A program made the translations under genes and the position numbers. From positions 1 through 64,000 of the forward strand of contig VWPU01017845.1 of NCBI GenBank assembly GCA_013398955.1: a stretch of DNA of 64,000 bases, read 5' to 3'. Every line of letters starts with the position of its first letter. Positions within the stretch are counted from its first letter, which is position 1. The notes beneath the pieces are model-generated. The model saw only the letters and a list, made by a program, of their open reading frames with translations, had not been told where the DNA came from and did no database searches. Of the stretch, positions 50,201 through 62,913 are shown one piece after another. The stretch comes from Callaeas wilsoni (Eukaryota; Chordata; Aves; Passeriformes; Callaeidae).

Positions 50201-51884
50201 TCCCCAGTTCCTCAGAGCACTCTGTGTTCCTGCCTCCCTGCCGTAGTTTTGCCTGCCTTCCTTTTTTTTTTCACAGCTCCCTGGAGCACAGCACCACAGC
50301 ACACACTGAGCTGTGCAAAAGAGGAAATGCAGTGCTTCAAAATGAGGTGAAGTTGGGGCTAAATCCCACAAGTCAGCTCAGCTGTGGGACTTCCCAACAG
50401 CTAATGCCTCTGGCTTAGCTCAGGGAAGCTGGAGACCACATTCCACTACCTTTTCCTGGGAAACCTCTCCTGCTTCCTAGACCAGTACCTTACCTTCCAA
50501 ACCATGAGGTATTTTGGCATGAGACAACCTTGGACTCTGCTGCTGACGCATTCTGTGGTGTGGATGTATCTCAGTGCTCATGGAGCATGGACAGGAGCTT
50601 GGGTCTGGTCACCTCAACGTTTACCTGGAGTCACTGGTAAGGAGTTGAATGTGCTGCTTGAGTTGGAAATGCTCCAACAGGAAGAAAGGAAAGCAGGTTA
50701 CACCCAGGATATTTTGCTGCCCATTAAGATGCCTGAGAACTGAAATATGCTTTTATCCATTCAGTCCTTGATAAGGGAATTGTGGTTTCACCATCAAACC
50801 CCACAAAATCAAGTCCTCATAGCCCTAAGGTGTAAAAAAACCCATTTCTGCACATGTGGACTGTATATTTTTAAAAAAATACTTAATAGAAAATGTTAAT
50901 CCACAAGGAGAATTGAGTATTGAACTATATGATTCCCGTTTAGTAGAGATAATTTGAACTTTTGTCACAACAAAAGGCTCTCGAACACTTGCCATCCACA
51001 CTCATGGGACCTGGAGAATTAAGGACCAATATATCTGCTATCATTTGTAATTGAACATTTTATTTTCCTGAAGTATTAATGGCGAAGTAAAGGTTATTCT
51101 GTTTTCTTCCGTGCTTTACAGACACCAAACTCGTACTGCAGCCAAATTACAGATTTTTATTTACAGATTTCAAATCCTCTCCAATGAGACAATCAAAGTG
51201 CCTCAATAGCCTACATATTGCTGAGACAGAAATCTAAGCCAAAATATATCTGAATGAATCTGTAAATGTAGGAAAACCCTACAGAGGTGTGAAAGGAATA
51301 TTTGAAAATCAAGAGTTCCCAAATATTATTTCAAAATCCACTTGGGCCAATAAAGAGGAGGAAGGAAAATTAACAGCAATCAGGGAGTCTGTATTCTTAA
51401 TGCTCTTGTAACAGTGTATGATTCTTAAAAAACATTGAGAAAATGCCTTTCTACAACATTAATAATATTTTTTCTATTTATATGGAATATAAATATATCA
51501 TATCTCGTAGGATACCTAGTTTCCAAACTTACAAGCTGAATTGCACGCTGACTTCTTTAGGAGATTTGTTTTGAGGCTGCCTGCACAAGTACAGCCAAGC
51601 ACGTGCTTCAGTGACTCACTGGTTTGTACGTGAAAGCAAAGGTAGAACAAACCAGGAAAGGGATGCACACATTTTCCCTCTTTTTATGTTATTACAGGAA
51701 TCTCTGGCTAGGCTTTGAGACCCTCGGGTAGTCTGCACAGAATCAGGAAGCCGAGGACTGCCCACTGTGGGGGAGTTAAGGGTGAGGCACAAGAGGGATT
51801 TGTCTGTCTGAACGTGGGTGTCGAGCTGGGTGCCCTGTATCCTGCTTCTGTCAGTGCTCTGTGGCAAATCTGCCTTGCTGTAAA
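47206..51884. other. Intergenic sequence downstream of FUNDC1
   Basis: No gene is supported. A canonical AATAAA at 47757 could extend the FUNDC1 transcript. A C/A-rich low-complexity tract lies at 47768-47802 and a short GGAT/GGATG run near 47535. Open frames at 48340-48745 and 49508-50418 match no family I know. Confidence 0.5.
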
Positions 51885-52290
51885 TCACAGACTCACAGAG
51901 TGCCTTGGGGTGGAGGGGATCTTAAAGATCGTCTCGTTCCAAACCCCTGCCATGGGCTGGGACACCTTCCACTATCCCAGGGTGCTCAGAGACCATCCCG
52001 CCTTGCCTTGAACCCTTTCAGGGTTGGGGCAGCAACGGCTTCTCTGGGCAACCCGTGCCAGGGCCTCCCCACCCTCACAGCAAAGAACCCTCCTAACATC
52101 TGATCTAAACCTGCTGTCGGTTTGAAACCATTCTCCCTTGCCCTGTCACTCCATGTGCTTGCAAACAGTCTCTCCCAAACTTTTCCATAGGCCTCCTTCA
52201 GGTACTGGAAGGCCACAATTAGGTCACCCCAAAGCCTTCTCTTTTCCAAGCTGAACATTCCCAAATTTCTCGGCCTTTTGAACCCATAGG
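51885..52290 (-). mobile_element. CR1 LINE, 3' end including ORF2 remnant
   Basis: The + strand reads CACAGACTCACAGAGTGCCT, CGTTCCAAACCCCTGCCATG, GGACACCTTCCACTATCCCA, TCTGGGCAACCCGTGCCAGG and GGTCACCCCAAAGCCTTCTC. The minus strand keeps an open ORF2 C-terminal stretch with RRLWGDLIVAFQYLKEAYG. It is one of the better-preserved copies in the window. Confidence 0.93.
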
Positions 52291-52409
52291 CAGAGGCTGG
52301 AGGACTAGCAGCTGTGCGTGGCGAAGGCCTGGGGGTTATAGGGAACCTCAAATTGAATTTGAAGGAACCCTGCAGTCACTGCACATGACAGAAAACACAG
52401 GCTGAGGTG

Positions 52410-52870
52410 CCTTAGGAGGAGCGTGGTCAGCAATTATGGAAATTTGTTATCTGCCTGTGTGTACTCTGCCCTGGTGGGACCTCTCCTGGAATACCACCAC
52501 TGCTTTTGCACCCTCCAGGTCAAGAGGGGTGTTGGGAAAGAAGAAAGGGTCTGGGGAAAAACACCTAAGCTCACAAGGGGTCTAAAGCACCGGGGCTACA
52601 AGGGGAGCTGAGGTTGCTCAGCCTGGGGAAGCGCAGGCTGGGGGTGAGTCCGAGGCAGCTGCGGCCGCCTGAAGGGCAGTCACAAAGGTGATGGGGCCAA
52701 ACCCTTCCCAACGAGGGGCAGCAGCCGCAGGAGCTGTGCCTTGGGAAGGTCACGCTGGACATTAGGAAAAGATCTTCCAGCAGGAGGGTGGTGCAGCAGT
52801 GGGACATGTCACCCAGGGTGGCTGTGGGTGCTCCCTCCTCAGGAATTTACAGGATTTGGCTGAACAAAGC
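52410..52870 (+). mobile_element. CR1 LINE fragment, ORF2 end and 3' region
   Basis: CTCTGCCCTGGTGGGACCTC, TCCTGGAATACCACCACTGC, AGGTTGCTCAGCCTGGGGAA, GTCACGCTGGACATTAGGAA and AGTGGGACATGTCACCCAGG follow the CR1 order. The tail is not recognised. It lies just over 100 bases from a reversed CR1, giving a head-to-head pair. Confidence 0.85.
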
Positions 52871-53529
52871 TGACCTGACACAGCGCTGGTTGGTGCCCAC
52901 CCATCCAGCTGAGAGCAGAAAACTCCAGTGCTCCCCTCGTGTGAACATCAGCTGTTGTTACCCCACTCGGCCCCTCCATCCTTCTCCTGGCTTTAGCCTT
53001 GTGCTCCCTCACGTCTGAACATGCAACAGAAATGCTTTCTGTGGCTGCTGTCCTCTTGCTGTTCACACAGAGCAGGAAAAATAGATGCTGAGGGGGTGTG
53101 GCACTGCAATTAATTCCAGGTTTTCACTTAAAAAAAAAGAAAAAAGCAAGTTTACTTATTATACCAGCATTGGAAAGGTTAGAGACCTGCCAATCTGTTT
53201 TTGTTTTTTGTGATATTAGATCTGCTTTTAGAAAATTAAGATCCTGTGGTAGCTGACACACAGGAATTTGTGTACGTGTGGGGTTTGCTTGGAGCTGTTG
53301 CAGCAAATTCTTAAATATGGAACAGCCGGAAAAATGCATTTCTTTCTTTTTTTTCAATAGGCACACCCACAGTAATTTAAAAATAGTAAACTGGGGCAAG
53401 GTAAGTATCACAGAGCTTGATGTGAAAAAAATACATTGATAGAAAATAAGGAATAGAATATGTGATGAAGATTGACACTGCAAGTAAAAAGGAAGAGGGA
53501 AAAAAATAACACAGAATAAGGGAAGATGC
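52871..53529. other. Intergenic spacer
   Basis: Unique-looking sequence with a run of A near 53129-53146 and no gene recognised. Confidence 0.5.
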
Positions 53530-53900
53530 AAAGTGATTAGGGAGCACCAAGAGAGATGAGAATGGAAAGTTGGTGACAGATGAGGCTGATAAGGCAAAGG
53601 GCCTAAAGGAATTCCTCGCCCCAGTAATCACAAAGGCAGCAGAAGGCAATATCCCAGGAACTGGGATTTGTTTTCCTCAGGGAAGGAAGGAAAATGTCGA
53701 AAGGTTTTACTCTCGCACTGGAGTGGATAATAAGGCAATTAGTACTATTAAAAAGTTCTCAGAGCACCCAGACTGGAGTAATAAATCACATCCTAGGATT
53801 GTAAAGGGAGTGGGAGATGCTGGAAAGCTTTTGTGGGACAGTTGCAATAAGTTACTGGAATTGGAATTACGGAGGACTGGTGAGTGTTTAATGAAGTCTG
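53530..53900 (+). mobile_element. Probable ancient CR1-type LINE relic (region before and at the start of the reverse transcriptase)
   Basis: The + strand frame beginning at 53570 reads VTDEADKAKGLKEFLAPVIT, preceded in register by GAGAATGGAAAGTTG. This resembles the linker before the reverse transcriptase in CR1 ORF2 (typically LVTD, DKAE, LNAFFASVF). About 170 bases on, AATCACATCCTAGGATTGTA followed by AAGG resembles the early RT segment. The intervening part is not convincing, so this is a decayed copy or a coincidence. Confidence 0.45.
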
Positions 53901-53940
53901 GGCATTTACAGATCTCTAAGCTTGACTGCACTTGACCTCA

Positions 53941-56900
53941 GGAGGAACTAGACACTGGTGAGTCATGGCTGTGTGGATTTGAAAGTGGCAACATGAATAT
54001 ATTATTAGAAATACATCATTTTAACATACATGCCGCAAGAGAAGTATATAATACAAATTATTTGGAGTCTGCTGCACAAAAGATTTATGCAAATAATCTC
54101 TATTAATAGGATTTCTCAGTGCAAATCCTTTCTTGTCGATAGGAGAAGAGCAATGGTATGCTTATGATTTACTTTTCCAAAGGGTTTCTGACGTTTCTAC
54201 AATTTCAAATGGTGCTTTTCCCTACATTAATATATATTGGAGAGGAAGTAACTGCTAACCTTTTGCAAAGCTCTGTAAATACGTGAACTGTTCAGTTTCT
54301 CATCCACAGGTTGAATAAGAAGGGAGAGGAATACAAATCCTTCATATGCTACACCTATACACACCTTCTCTTGGTCTCCACACCTTTGTATTGCTTGATG
54401 CATTTTAGAAAGAAACATGATTCCTTTATAATATGGTTTAGCTGCTGCCAATAAAAATAAAATAAAATAAAAATAAAAATAAAATAAAATAAAATAAAAT
54501 AAAATAAAGTTAAAATAAANNNNNNNNNNNAAAATAAAATAAAATAAAATAAAATAAAATAAAATAAAAATAACTGGCAAACTTCTCTGCTTGGTAGTAT
54601 GCGCTGGTTGAATCCTGTGTTGCCCAGCTCATCCTCCAACATGGCCTCTGCTCTGCTTGGATGTCGAAGCTCATCTTTGGTTGAATTTCAGCACTCAGGA
54701 AAAATGAAGGCATAGCTGAATCCAGCTGGAATTAACCCGCTGAGGGCCAGAAAATCTGGTAGGGAGCCAGTGAGTGTCTGTGTGTGCCCATGTGTGTGTC
54801 CAGGCAGGCACCATCCCCTGGAGTTTGTGCACTGTGACCCCCCTGAGTCCTTGCTTCACCGCGAGGTGTCCGAGTTAATTCCTGCTTTTCCACGCCATGG
54901 AACATGGACAGGACACAGCCATACCCCTGGTGTTTTACAACAGGTTCTCTCCGTGTGTGGAACAGAACCCCTGAGGCTGGCAGGGACCTCAGGAGCTCAA
55001 AGCAGCTCATGCACCTTTATCTCAGGGGCAACAGGCATCCCAAAAAAGCTGGTTAGGCCCGTGCAGTGGGAGGTAACACCAAAAACATGACCCGATCATC
55101 CCTAATTTCTGACCAGTCCCCAAATAGCCTCACCTTTGTTGTTGTTGTTTTAAAGGATTCAGTATGTCTCCCTGCAGGTGTTTTCCCTCTTGAATTCTTG
55201 AGCTCCACCCCAATCTGCTCTCAGCTTTCCCACCTCTGACTGTAATTGTGCCTCTCGAATCTGAGCAGCGGCTTTCTGGGGCTTTCTGAGAGCCCGGCTC
55301 GGGGTTACACGGCTGTGCCGTGCCAGAGCTGGGCATTGGGCTCTTGGCACACAGGCAGCTGAGCTCCTGGGGAGGCTGCAGAGACAGGGAGAGCAGCACT
55401 GCACTGCCTGTGTTATGGGGTGGCTATTTTGGGAAAGACAACCAAGCCTGTAAAGCCATGCTTTGCTCCTCAGGTCACAGAGATGGGCATTGCTCCGATT
55501 CCTATTGACTTGGGAGTGACAGGGCAGTGCCCACAGCTGTCACCCACCATTTTTGCTGCTCCTGACGAGCTATATGACATGCAAAACTAGTGTTTGCTGA
55601 GTGAAATTTGAGCACAAGTATTTCCTCAAATTGCTGAAAGTGGTACCATTCCTGTGCAACAGATATTGTTCTCAGTTTTGGGTTTGAGTTTCTTCCAGCC
55701 TGCTCAGCACTGGGAGACACACACAGTCTTGTTTTCTCCTTGCTTCTTCCTTGATTCCCTTCAAGACAATGAGCAGTGATGGACTTGATTTCCCCAGAGC
55801 CATTATCTAAACTGGAGTGGTGGTGTGAGGCATCCACAGGTGCTGCACAGCTTTTTTAACCCTGTCAGCACTTCTCATGGATGAGCAGCATGAGTGCTGA
55901 CTGATTCTGGATTTCAGAGAGGTCTCCAGTTCCTTGAAAAACAGGCTCCATTTTTCAGAGAAGCCAAATGGTGTTTTGTGCAAGAAGTTTCTTTCTGAAG
56001 AGAGGAGAAGACGCACCCAGAGCCAAACACACATAGCTGAAGTGGCAGCATCAGTCTCACCCCAATGAGAAAATGCTCCTGTGACTTCCGAAATCGGTGT
56101 ATTTTGGTTTTGTTGATTATCTGCACCGCTTTTCCTTATCTCCAGCCCTGTAAGAAGTAGGAAGTCTATTGTGTTATTACCTAATGTAGCTTTCCTTGGC
56201 TCAGCAATCAGTGACTTAGGCCACTGCAAGTTCAATAGGGGATTGGAGGCATCAGTCTGTTAAAGTCTCCAAACATTTTTGTTGGAACAAAATTGCAAAC
56301 CTTTGTCTCACTAAAGGAATTTACAGATTGCACATGACACTGATAAATAAGAGTATCAATTTAATGTCTGACAGGTCACCTCCCAAAGGACTAAAACCTG
56401 TGTTTGCAGATGGATAGAGATGGTTTTTCAAATCGTCATTCCTGTCTCTTTCTTTTATGGAAACTGCCTATTTTGTAGCCAAGTGGTACCAAAGCAAAAT
56501 AGTTTGGAAGAGTTATTTTAAAGCCAAAATCAGGTTCTCAGAAAATCTGTCTCCCAGTCTTCCAGTAGGTACAAGTTTGTTATAAAGAGGATTATCATCG
56601 ATCGCTCATCATGTCCATCAAAATAAGGACAAGAACAAATCAGCTTTGAAGTAAAGAAGATTTAGTACAGGGAATACAGAAAACTTCCTAATGATGGTAA
56701 TCATGCAGCACTGGAAGACATAACCCAGGAGTGCCCTCATATACCCATGACTAAAATCTGTATTGTTGCACAGAGGGATTTAAATCACTAAATCACAATG
56801 ACATAAGAACCTTTAATCCTGGCATCTGCTATATTTGTAACTGGAATGTTTTTTCAGTCTTTTTTTTTAAGATCCTGTATTAATATTAATACGCCAATGA

Positions 56901-56959
56901 ATTGTATAAAACGAGTGGCATTTGCAGTATCTCGCTGTGATCTAGAAAAGAGGTGTGGA
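53941..56959. other. Intergenic sequence with a microsatellite and assembly gap
   Basis: It contains the (AAAAT)n array with Ns at 54450-54572. A tiny possible reversed CR1 end lies at about 54962-55005 (CCCCTGAGGCTGGCAGGGAC, then CTCAGGAGCTC). Open frames on either strand, such as 55502-56235 minus, have no recognised domain. Confidence 0.5.
54450..54572. repeat. (AAAAT)n microsatellite containing an assembly gap
   Basis: Pentameric AAAAT units with a few AAAAAT variants run from 54450 to 54519 and from 54531 to 54572. Eleven N lie between them at 54520-54530. The apparent protein frames through it (alternating Tyr, Phe, Ile and Leu) are artefacts of the repeat. Confidence 0.95.
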
Positions 56960-57480
56960 AGCAACATTTGAAGGTGACACAAAGTTATCTAGGTTAGGCT
57001 GAGCCAATGGACAGAAAAGGATTCCCAGAAGTTTTTTCCAGTCTGAGCATGAAGGCAGTGGGACAATAAAGCTGTGTTGGTTCTCATCTATGCAAAATCA
57101 CCTCCAGCAGATGGAGTGACCTGAAGCCCCCTGCACAGTGCTTGGTCCTAAATCACAGACAGCAAAGTCCGGGAAAGACTGGGACATTCATCTGGAAGCT
57201 CAGTGTAAACCAGTGGTCAAATCACAAACAGGATGTTGGGAGACATTTGGAGCGGGATAGAAAATAGGTTCAATATCATGACCTTTTAGTGCCATTAAGG
57301 TTTAGTGATTCCCCTGGAATACTGGATCTGGTTCTGGTCAGCCTAATGCTCTGCAGAGACCTGCTCAGAAGAGCCGATTTAGCTTAAGGAGCTTACTCAG
57401 ATCTCTCTGCAGACAGGAATGAGCTCGGCTCCCTCTTAGGAGATATTTCAAGGATCTCATGGTAGGTGACTGTTCTCCAG
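56960..57480 (+). mobile_element. Ancient CR1-type LINE relic (middle to late reverse transcriptase)
   Basis: GGTGACACAAAGTTATCTAG resembles the segment after the catalytic YADD-type motif (ADDTKL). It is followed by a decayed middle, then TCACAAACAGGATGTTGGGA, GGAATACTGGATCTGGTTCT and GGTCAGCC. These are the hallmarks of old CR1 copies shared by birds and turtles (LEYCVQFW block). Frames are broken throughout. The ends are approximate. Confidence 0.7.
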
Positions 57481-60400
57481 CATCCTTCAGAACAACCAGG
57501 TTTTCTCCCTTAAAACAGAGGCAGCCCTTTCTCTATCAAGACACAGAAATGTAAGGCATGTTTAATGAAAATTGTGAGAGAACTTGGGAATAAAACCCCA
57601 AATGAAAACTGAGGGAGCTTATTTACACAGGGAGCAATCAGAACTGTACAAGCTAAGGAACCCAAGAGTAGGTAGACCTGGCACTTCTGAATTTTAATAG
57701 TAAGATGGCAAAACCCGCTGGTGACACTGAGAGGCAGGGGATGAGAAGAAAGAAAGACTTCCTCCACGAAATGAGGGGATGAAGCCTCACTGCCCTGACA
57801 GCCTTGCAGGATTAAAGAAAATGTCATCCTCTCCTCAACTGACAGGACAACCAGCAGCTGTGCCGGAAGGGCTGGAACACAAGCAGCTCCAGGGCTTGGG
57901 TTGCTGCACGTCAGATTACGACTTCTCTTAATGTAGAAGCTGGATTCTCTTATTTACTCTTCTTTCACCAACAAGCAGTTTAATCACTGGTTATCCACTC
58001 TCACAGCTTCTGCCTTTCTCCCTAACATCTGGCCCAGCTACCTCCAGAGACAAAATATTCCCCCCCTCTGGGTCAGTCCCTGTGATCTCCTCAGCCATTT
58101 CTGAGTGAGACTGCGGTTGCCAGCTGTGCAGAAGGAAAAGGGGCCACAGGGACAAGCCTGAATATGCAAATGTGCACCTTGGAGCAAATGATGAGCCAGA
58201 CTGCCATGAGTGAAAGGCCATCCATCCCCTCACCTCTCCAGGTTCCTGCCAGGCCATAACTGCAGAGACACACCAAAATATCCTGGGTGAGAAACAGCGC
58301 ACACACTCATCTACAACATCCCACTGACCCTATTGTTTCTAATTCCCTAGCTCCACAGTTCCCTGCCTTGGCTTTTAACAGAAGCACTATATTTGTCCCC
58401 TTCTAGTCTTCTTTAAAAAAGGCACTAAGCTTTCTGAGATTCTCAGCATCATCTGCCGATTTTCCTACCCATGAAGTAATTCTTCCCTTGTTTTCTCTTT
58501 TTGCTACTAAAAAAAATACCCTTAAAATGCCTTATTAGTATAAGCAAAGAATAGAATAAGTATTTTATTTTGTGCTTTAGACTTTCTGATTTTGTCTCTG
58601 TATGCTCATGCTGAGCTTTTTTTTTTACATTCATTTTTAGATATTTGACCTAGTTTCTATGTTCTGTACCCTCCCTTCTTGCACTTGAGATCATAGAAGA
58701 GCTTGTGATTTCACAGATATCTCCTACTGCATTTTCTATCCTTTCTACACACTGGGATATTTTATGATTCTGCTGCTACAGTCTTTTGTTTATTTATTTT
58801 TATTTTTAAATGAACCGCGGACTCATTCTGTAACCCTTTTCTTCCATGGGTATGATTCCCAAAGGAATTTATCCTCTGTATTAAGTCTGCTGCATTCAAG
58901 TCCTTTGCCTTGAGTTTGCTGTTATCCTCCCCACATTCTCTGAGGCTTACAAATCCTGTAACTCTCTCACCAATATTGTCCTCCACTTTCACACTCCTGA
59001 GTTGTTCCTCTCCCATGTTAGGAACTCCAGGACTCCAGGATCCCCACTGGGGAAGCTGCTTTCTGTACTGCTGCCTGGCAAAATGCTGGAGATACTCACC
59101 AAGGGCTGTGCCCTACTGTGTGATGTCCCTCAGAGCTATGAGTGTGGTTAAAGATCTCCTCGAACCAATTAGCTCTGTTTCTTTGTTGAGGTTTTTTTTT
59201 TAATGACTCTGCTATCTGCTCAAGAGTGAGTCTCCTCTCTTTGAATTTCTTAGTTAGGGGTAAGAGGCAGAATGTAATGGATGTGATTTTTTACCCCATT
59301 ATTTCCATTTAGCGATCTTATCACGCTCCACACTCTCTGTCTGAGAAGGGATGTGTGTATCTGCTTTTCCCTCGCCAGTTCCTGCTTCTCCAGCTCACTG
59401 CCTTCCATTTCTCCCTGCTGCCCACAGCCAGTGCAGACCCTGCAGAGCATCCTGGTGGGAGGGGAGGGCAGAGCCCTGGTAGTGGCTGACCCTTCCCTGC
59501 TTGTGAGACACGAGAGTTGCACAGAGCAATAAGTGCCTCTTCACAGGCAAGACCTCTAGGGGAGATTACTTCACCCTTCCAAAAAATCACATAAATTAGG
59601 CAGTAAAATTTTGCCCAAACCATCAGCCATGACTTAACTTTCAGGACCACTTTATTTCCCATTTCTTTAATAGGCAGCTTTTCTTCTTGAACGTAGACCG
59701 CTTAAAATTTGATGCTGAGATCACGCTGGATCACTCAGTTCAGTCTGATTCGATCTTGTCATCTTCACTATGAACTGTCCCTACAATTTGAAACAGAAAC
59801 ATCACAGCTACATTAAATACCAATAAAATTATGTGCAAATGCAAAGATTAACTCATTCTAACTTGATTTTTCACAGCATGATCCTGTCCTCCTCATCCAC
59901 ATAAAAATTATTCAGCCGCGAAAGGCCCTTGAGCATAGCATGACATTTACAGCATCTCTGAGTGCTTCTTGTTTGTTTCTCATAAATTTCCTTTGGTAAT
60001 AACTTAGTCACTCAGCAACACTCTACAGCACACACATACATTACATGATTATCTCATATTTTATACTACACACGTTAAAGTAATTAATTTTCCCTGGCAA
60101 ATGTCATACCAGTTAGTTCATCATTAGGGGCCAAATATTTGTGCAACCATTTGTTACAAATATATGCACAACCACAAAACACTTCAGCTCCCTGGTATTT
60201 ATTAAGCGTAATTTAAAGGGACACTGTCGAGGTCATTACGATCTCAACTTTCACGGTTGTTTTGGTTCCAGTTGAAATTCCCTTAAATATTGAACCTCAA
60301 CCCATTTATTTATTTGTGAACTAACCTTGCTACAGCATTTAGCACACAAAAATAAATATGGTCCTGCTGTGGTGTGGAACATGCTGGTGACCAGCAAATT

Positions 60401-61339
60401 TCTGGCATGGCAGAAGGGTTTCTTCTCTCATTTAATCCTTCTTTATCCTTTCATTGATAGGATCTGGAGTTTGCCCCATCTTTAAGGTAGAAACACAGCA
60501 AAATAGGCACCTCGTTCATAAAAAGAACTGATTTTAATCACAAGCTCAAAATGAACTCCAGGTGAAGACATTTCTTTCTGTGCTATCACAGGTTGCCTCC
60601 AAACAAAGAGACAAAACCCCACCAGGACAGCAGCTCTGATTTCAGTGGATGGAAGGCAAGTTAGCCATGAAGCATCAGGACCAGTTGCCTTGAAAAATAC
60701 ATTATAAGGGCATGAAACCACCTCTGATATATAGTGAAGTCTGCTTCTCCCATCCCTGAAATTAGGTCTTACCCGTACTCCTCACACACTGATACAAAAG
60801 CAAAGCCCTTCAAAGTGCATTTAGAGAGAGGAAGAGCAGCAGTGGAGCCGTGCAGAGAGAAATTGTGCTCAGAGACTCGGCAGGCTGAGCCAGACGTCTC
60901 CATTCAAGCTAACAGCCCAATAAATCCTATTCCCTGCAGATCACTTATTCTTCAGCACGTTCAATCAACAGGTTTGGAAAGGAGGACCCGACACTTTTCT
61001 CACTTATTTTGGCCTTCTATGAGAAAAGCAGCAGTGAAGAAAAGAAGCAGAACAATTGGGAATCAGAAGGGCCAGGAGAAAGCACAAACCTAAGAAAGCA
61101 TAAAGGCAGGGGAAAGAAATATTGAGAAGAAATATTGAGGAGACAGAGCAGAGGAAAGCAGAGATGAGAGTGACTGCAACAGTGCAGCACATTGGTGAGA
61201 GAGAGTTCTTTTGGGTTATTGTGCATTGATACCTTTCATTCAAGGAAGGCGCACTTGGACTGGAACAGGCAGAGAAAAAAGCAAAGCTGGGCGTTCAGGA
61301 GAAACATGAACTATCCCACAGGCAGTGTACCAAAAAGTC
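57481..61339. other. Intergenic sequence without recognised genes
   Basis: AT-rich sequence. Open frames at 57510-57827 minus, 57991-58302 minus, 59250-59662 minus and 60734-61093 plus have no recognisable domains or splice partners. No EFHC2 exon was identified. Confidence 0.5.
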
Positions 61340-61600
61340 TGGTTCACTAAACTTGGCCAAATGCTGAAAGGAGATGTGATTGCTGTCTACCATTATGTAA
61401 GGAGAAGGCATCAGATGGCAAAAAAGAGATACATTATTCAAAGGACAATGGCAAAGCAAGGATCAAAAGGATCTGTTTCCCAAGAATGCCCTTAGGCTGG
61501 AAGTTAGAAAGAAGTTCTAATCAGCAAAGGAATTAGGTTTGGGGTAAACCTCAATTCCTAACCTATTCATAATTGACTGATTTCAGCCAGATTTGAGAAG
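61340..61600 (+). mobile_element. Ancient CR1-type LINE relic (C-terminal RT and 3' region)
   Basis: GGAGATGTGATTGCTGTCTA, then CCATTATGTAAGGAGAAGGC, TAGGCTGGAAGTTAGAAAGA and AGTTCTAATCAGC match the order of the last coding part of old CR1 copies (GDVIAVYxYV, then LEVRKKF-like). It is strongly decayed. Confidence 0.6.
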
Positions 61601-62863
61601 CTGGTATTGACCAAGACTTTTGATCCATACAAATAACTCAGATATCATTAAGACAGGGCTTGATTAAGAAACAATTTCTGGTGTAGTGCCTGCAATTGCC
61701 AATGCCTTGGTCTCTGTGACAGAGAGGATTACTGTCACTCCTGTTCTGCTATTATCCTAGCAGGCTTCACCAGTTTTGAGACCACTGCTTGGAAACCCAA
61801 AATGCACTTGCTGCTTTGATAACTTATACTGCCTTAATTTTTTTCCTATGGACAATGTGCTATCATATTTGAAGCAGAATGGATGAATTCTCAAAGCAGC
61901 TTTGATCTGTCCTAGATCCTCAAAGCAGCCTGCAAGAATAGCCTGAAAGCTTTTTATTTAAAATAAATGGCATTTCCTCCCCTCTCATTTTGATTGAAAT
62001 AGATGATGAATGCAGGGTAAATTGTACTGTAAGCTTGATCGCAAAAGCAAGTCTAATTCTAAACTAGCCTTGATCAATAGCAGTTTCTGGTAATTGTCTG
62101 TAATCTATCTATCTCTTTATTGCCATGGGAATTTTAAATATTGTTGGTGGGGGTTGTTGTTTTATCCATCAGCTACGAAGATGAAGCTCGAAAATGGAGG
62201 ATGAGAGAACAGGGAGGAATTGATCAGTCATGCAGCCTCAGCTGATGGCGTAGCCCCAAGGCAACTTGCAAGACTTGGGGAAATGCTGACAGAATTTTCC
62301 TAGGCAGAAGGGAGCAGACTGGTAAATCTGGCTGAACAAAGCCAGGGCTGGGGTTTCTTAGGGGCTTGTAGTGCCTCGTTGGCTGGATGAGAAACCTTTG
62401 ATAATGGGCACGGAGAGTCAGGCTACTGGCAAGTTACACCCCTGGTGGAAAGGAGGAAAGGTGTATTAACACTTCTGCAGAGTCAAACCCCTCGTTTTTG
62501 TCAGAAAGGCAGCGTGAGAAGAAAGTCAGGAAATGTTTGACCTGCATGAGTTCAGTCCCATCGACATCCCAAACAGGTCAGGAGTGAAGGAAGGAGAGTA
62601 AGTACAGTCAGGAGGGTAATAGCTGCCTCCCTCCTTCATGGTGCCTGTGAGTGCAGCTCCCCATTGGTTCTGCGGTGTCTGACGGGGGTCTGGGTCCTGC
62701 ACTTGAGTGGCAGCAGCATTTCCCTGACTTTCATGGGACTGTCTGGGGGTGCTTGCCCTGATGGACGGTGGGAGTCACTGTGCCTCCCTGCCTTGGTGGC
62801 TTTGCATTCCCAAGTGATTTTTTCCTTACCCTGAAAGCGATGTTTTCTGGAGGGAGGAAGGCA

Positions 62864-62913
62864 TGCTTGGCTCTTGCAGAGGTGACACTGCTTGGCTCTT
62901 GCAGAGGTGACAC
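62864..62913. repeat. 25-bp perfect tandem duplication
   Basis: The unit TGCTTGGCTCTTGCAGAGGT followed by GACAC occurs twice in direct succession without a mismatch. Confidence 0.95.

Noticed and set aside
54227..54713. Tyr/Phe/Ile/Leu-rich frames that look like membrane proteins
   Set aside because: They are translations of the (AAAAT)n repeat on the reverse strand and cross an N gap.
55502..56235. Two minus-strand frames of 111 and 142 codons
   Set aside because: They are in different frames and lack recognisable domains or convincing splice sites joining them.
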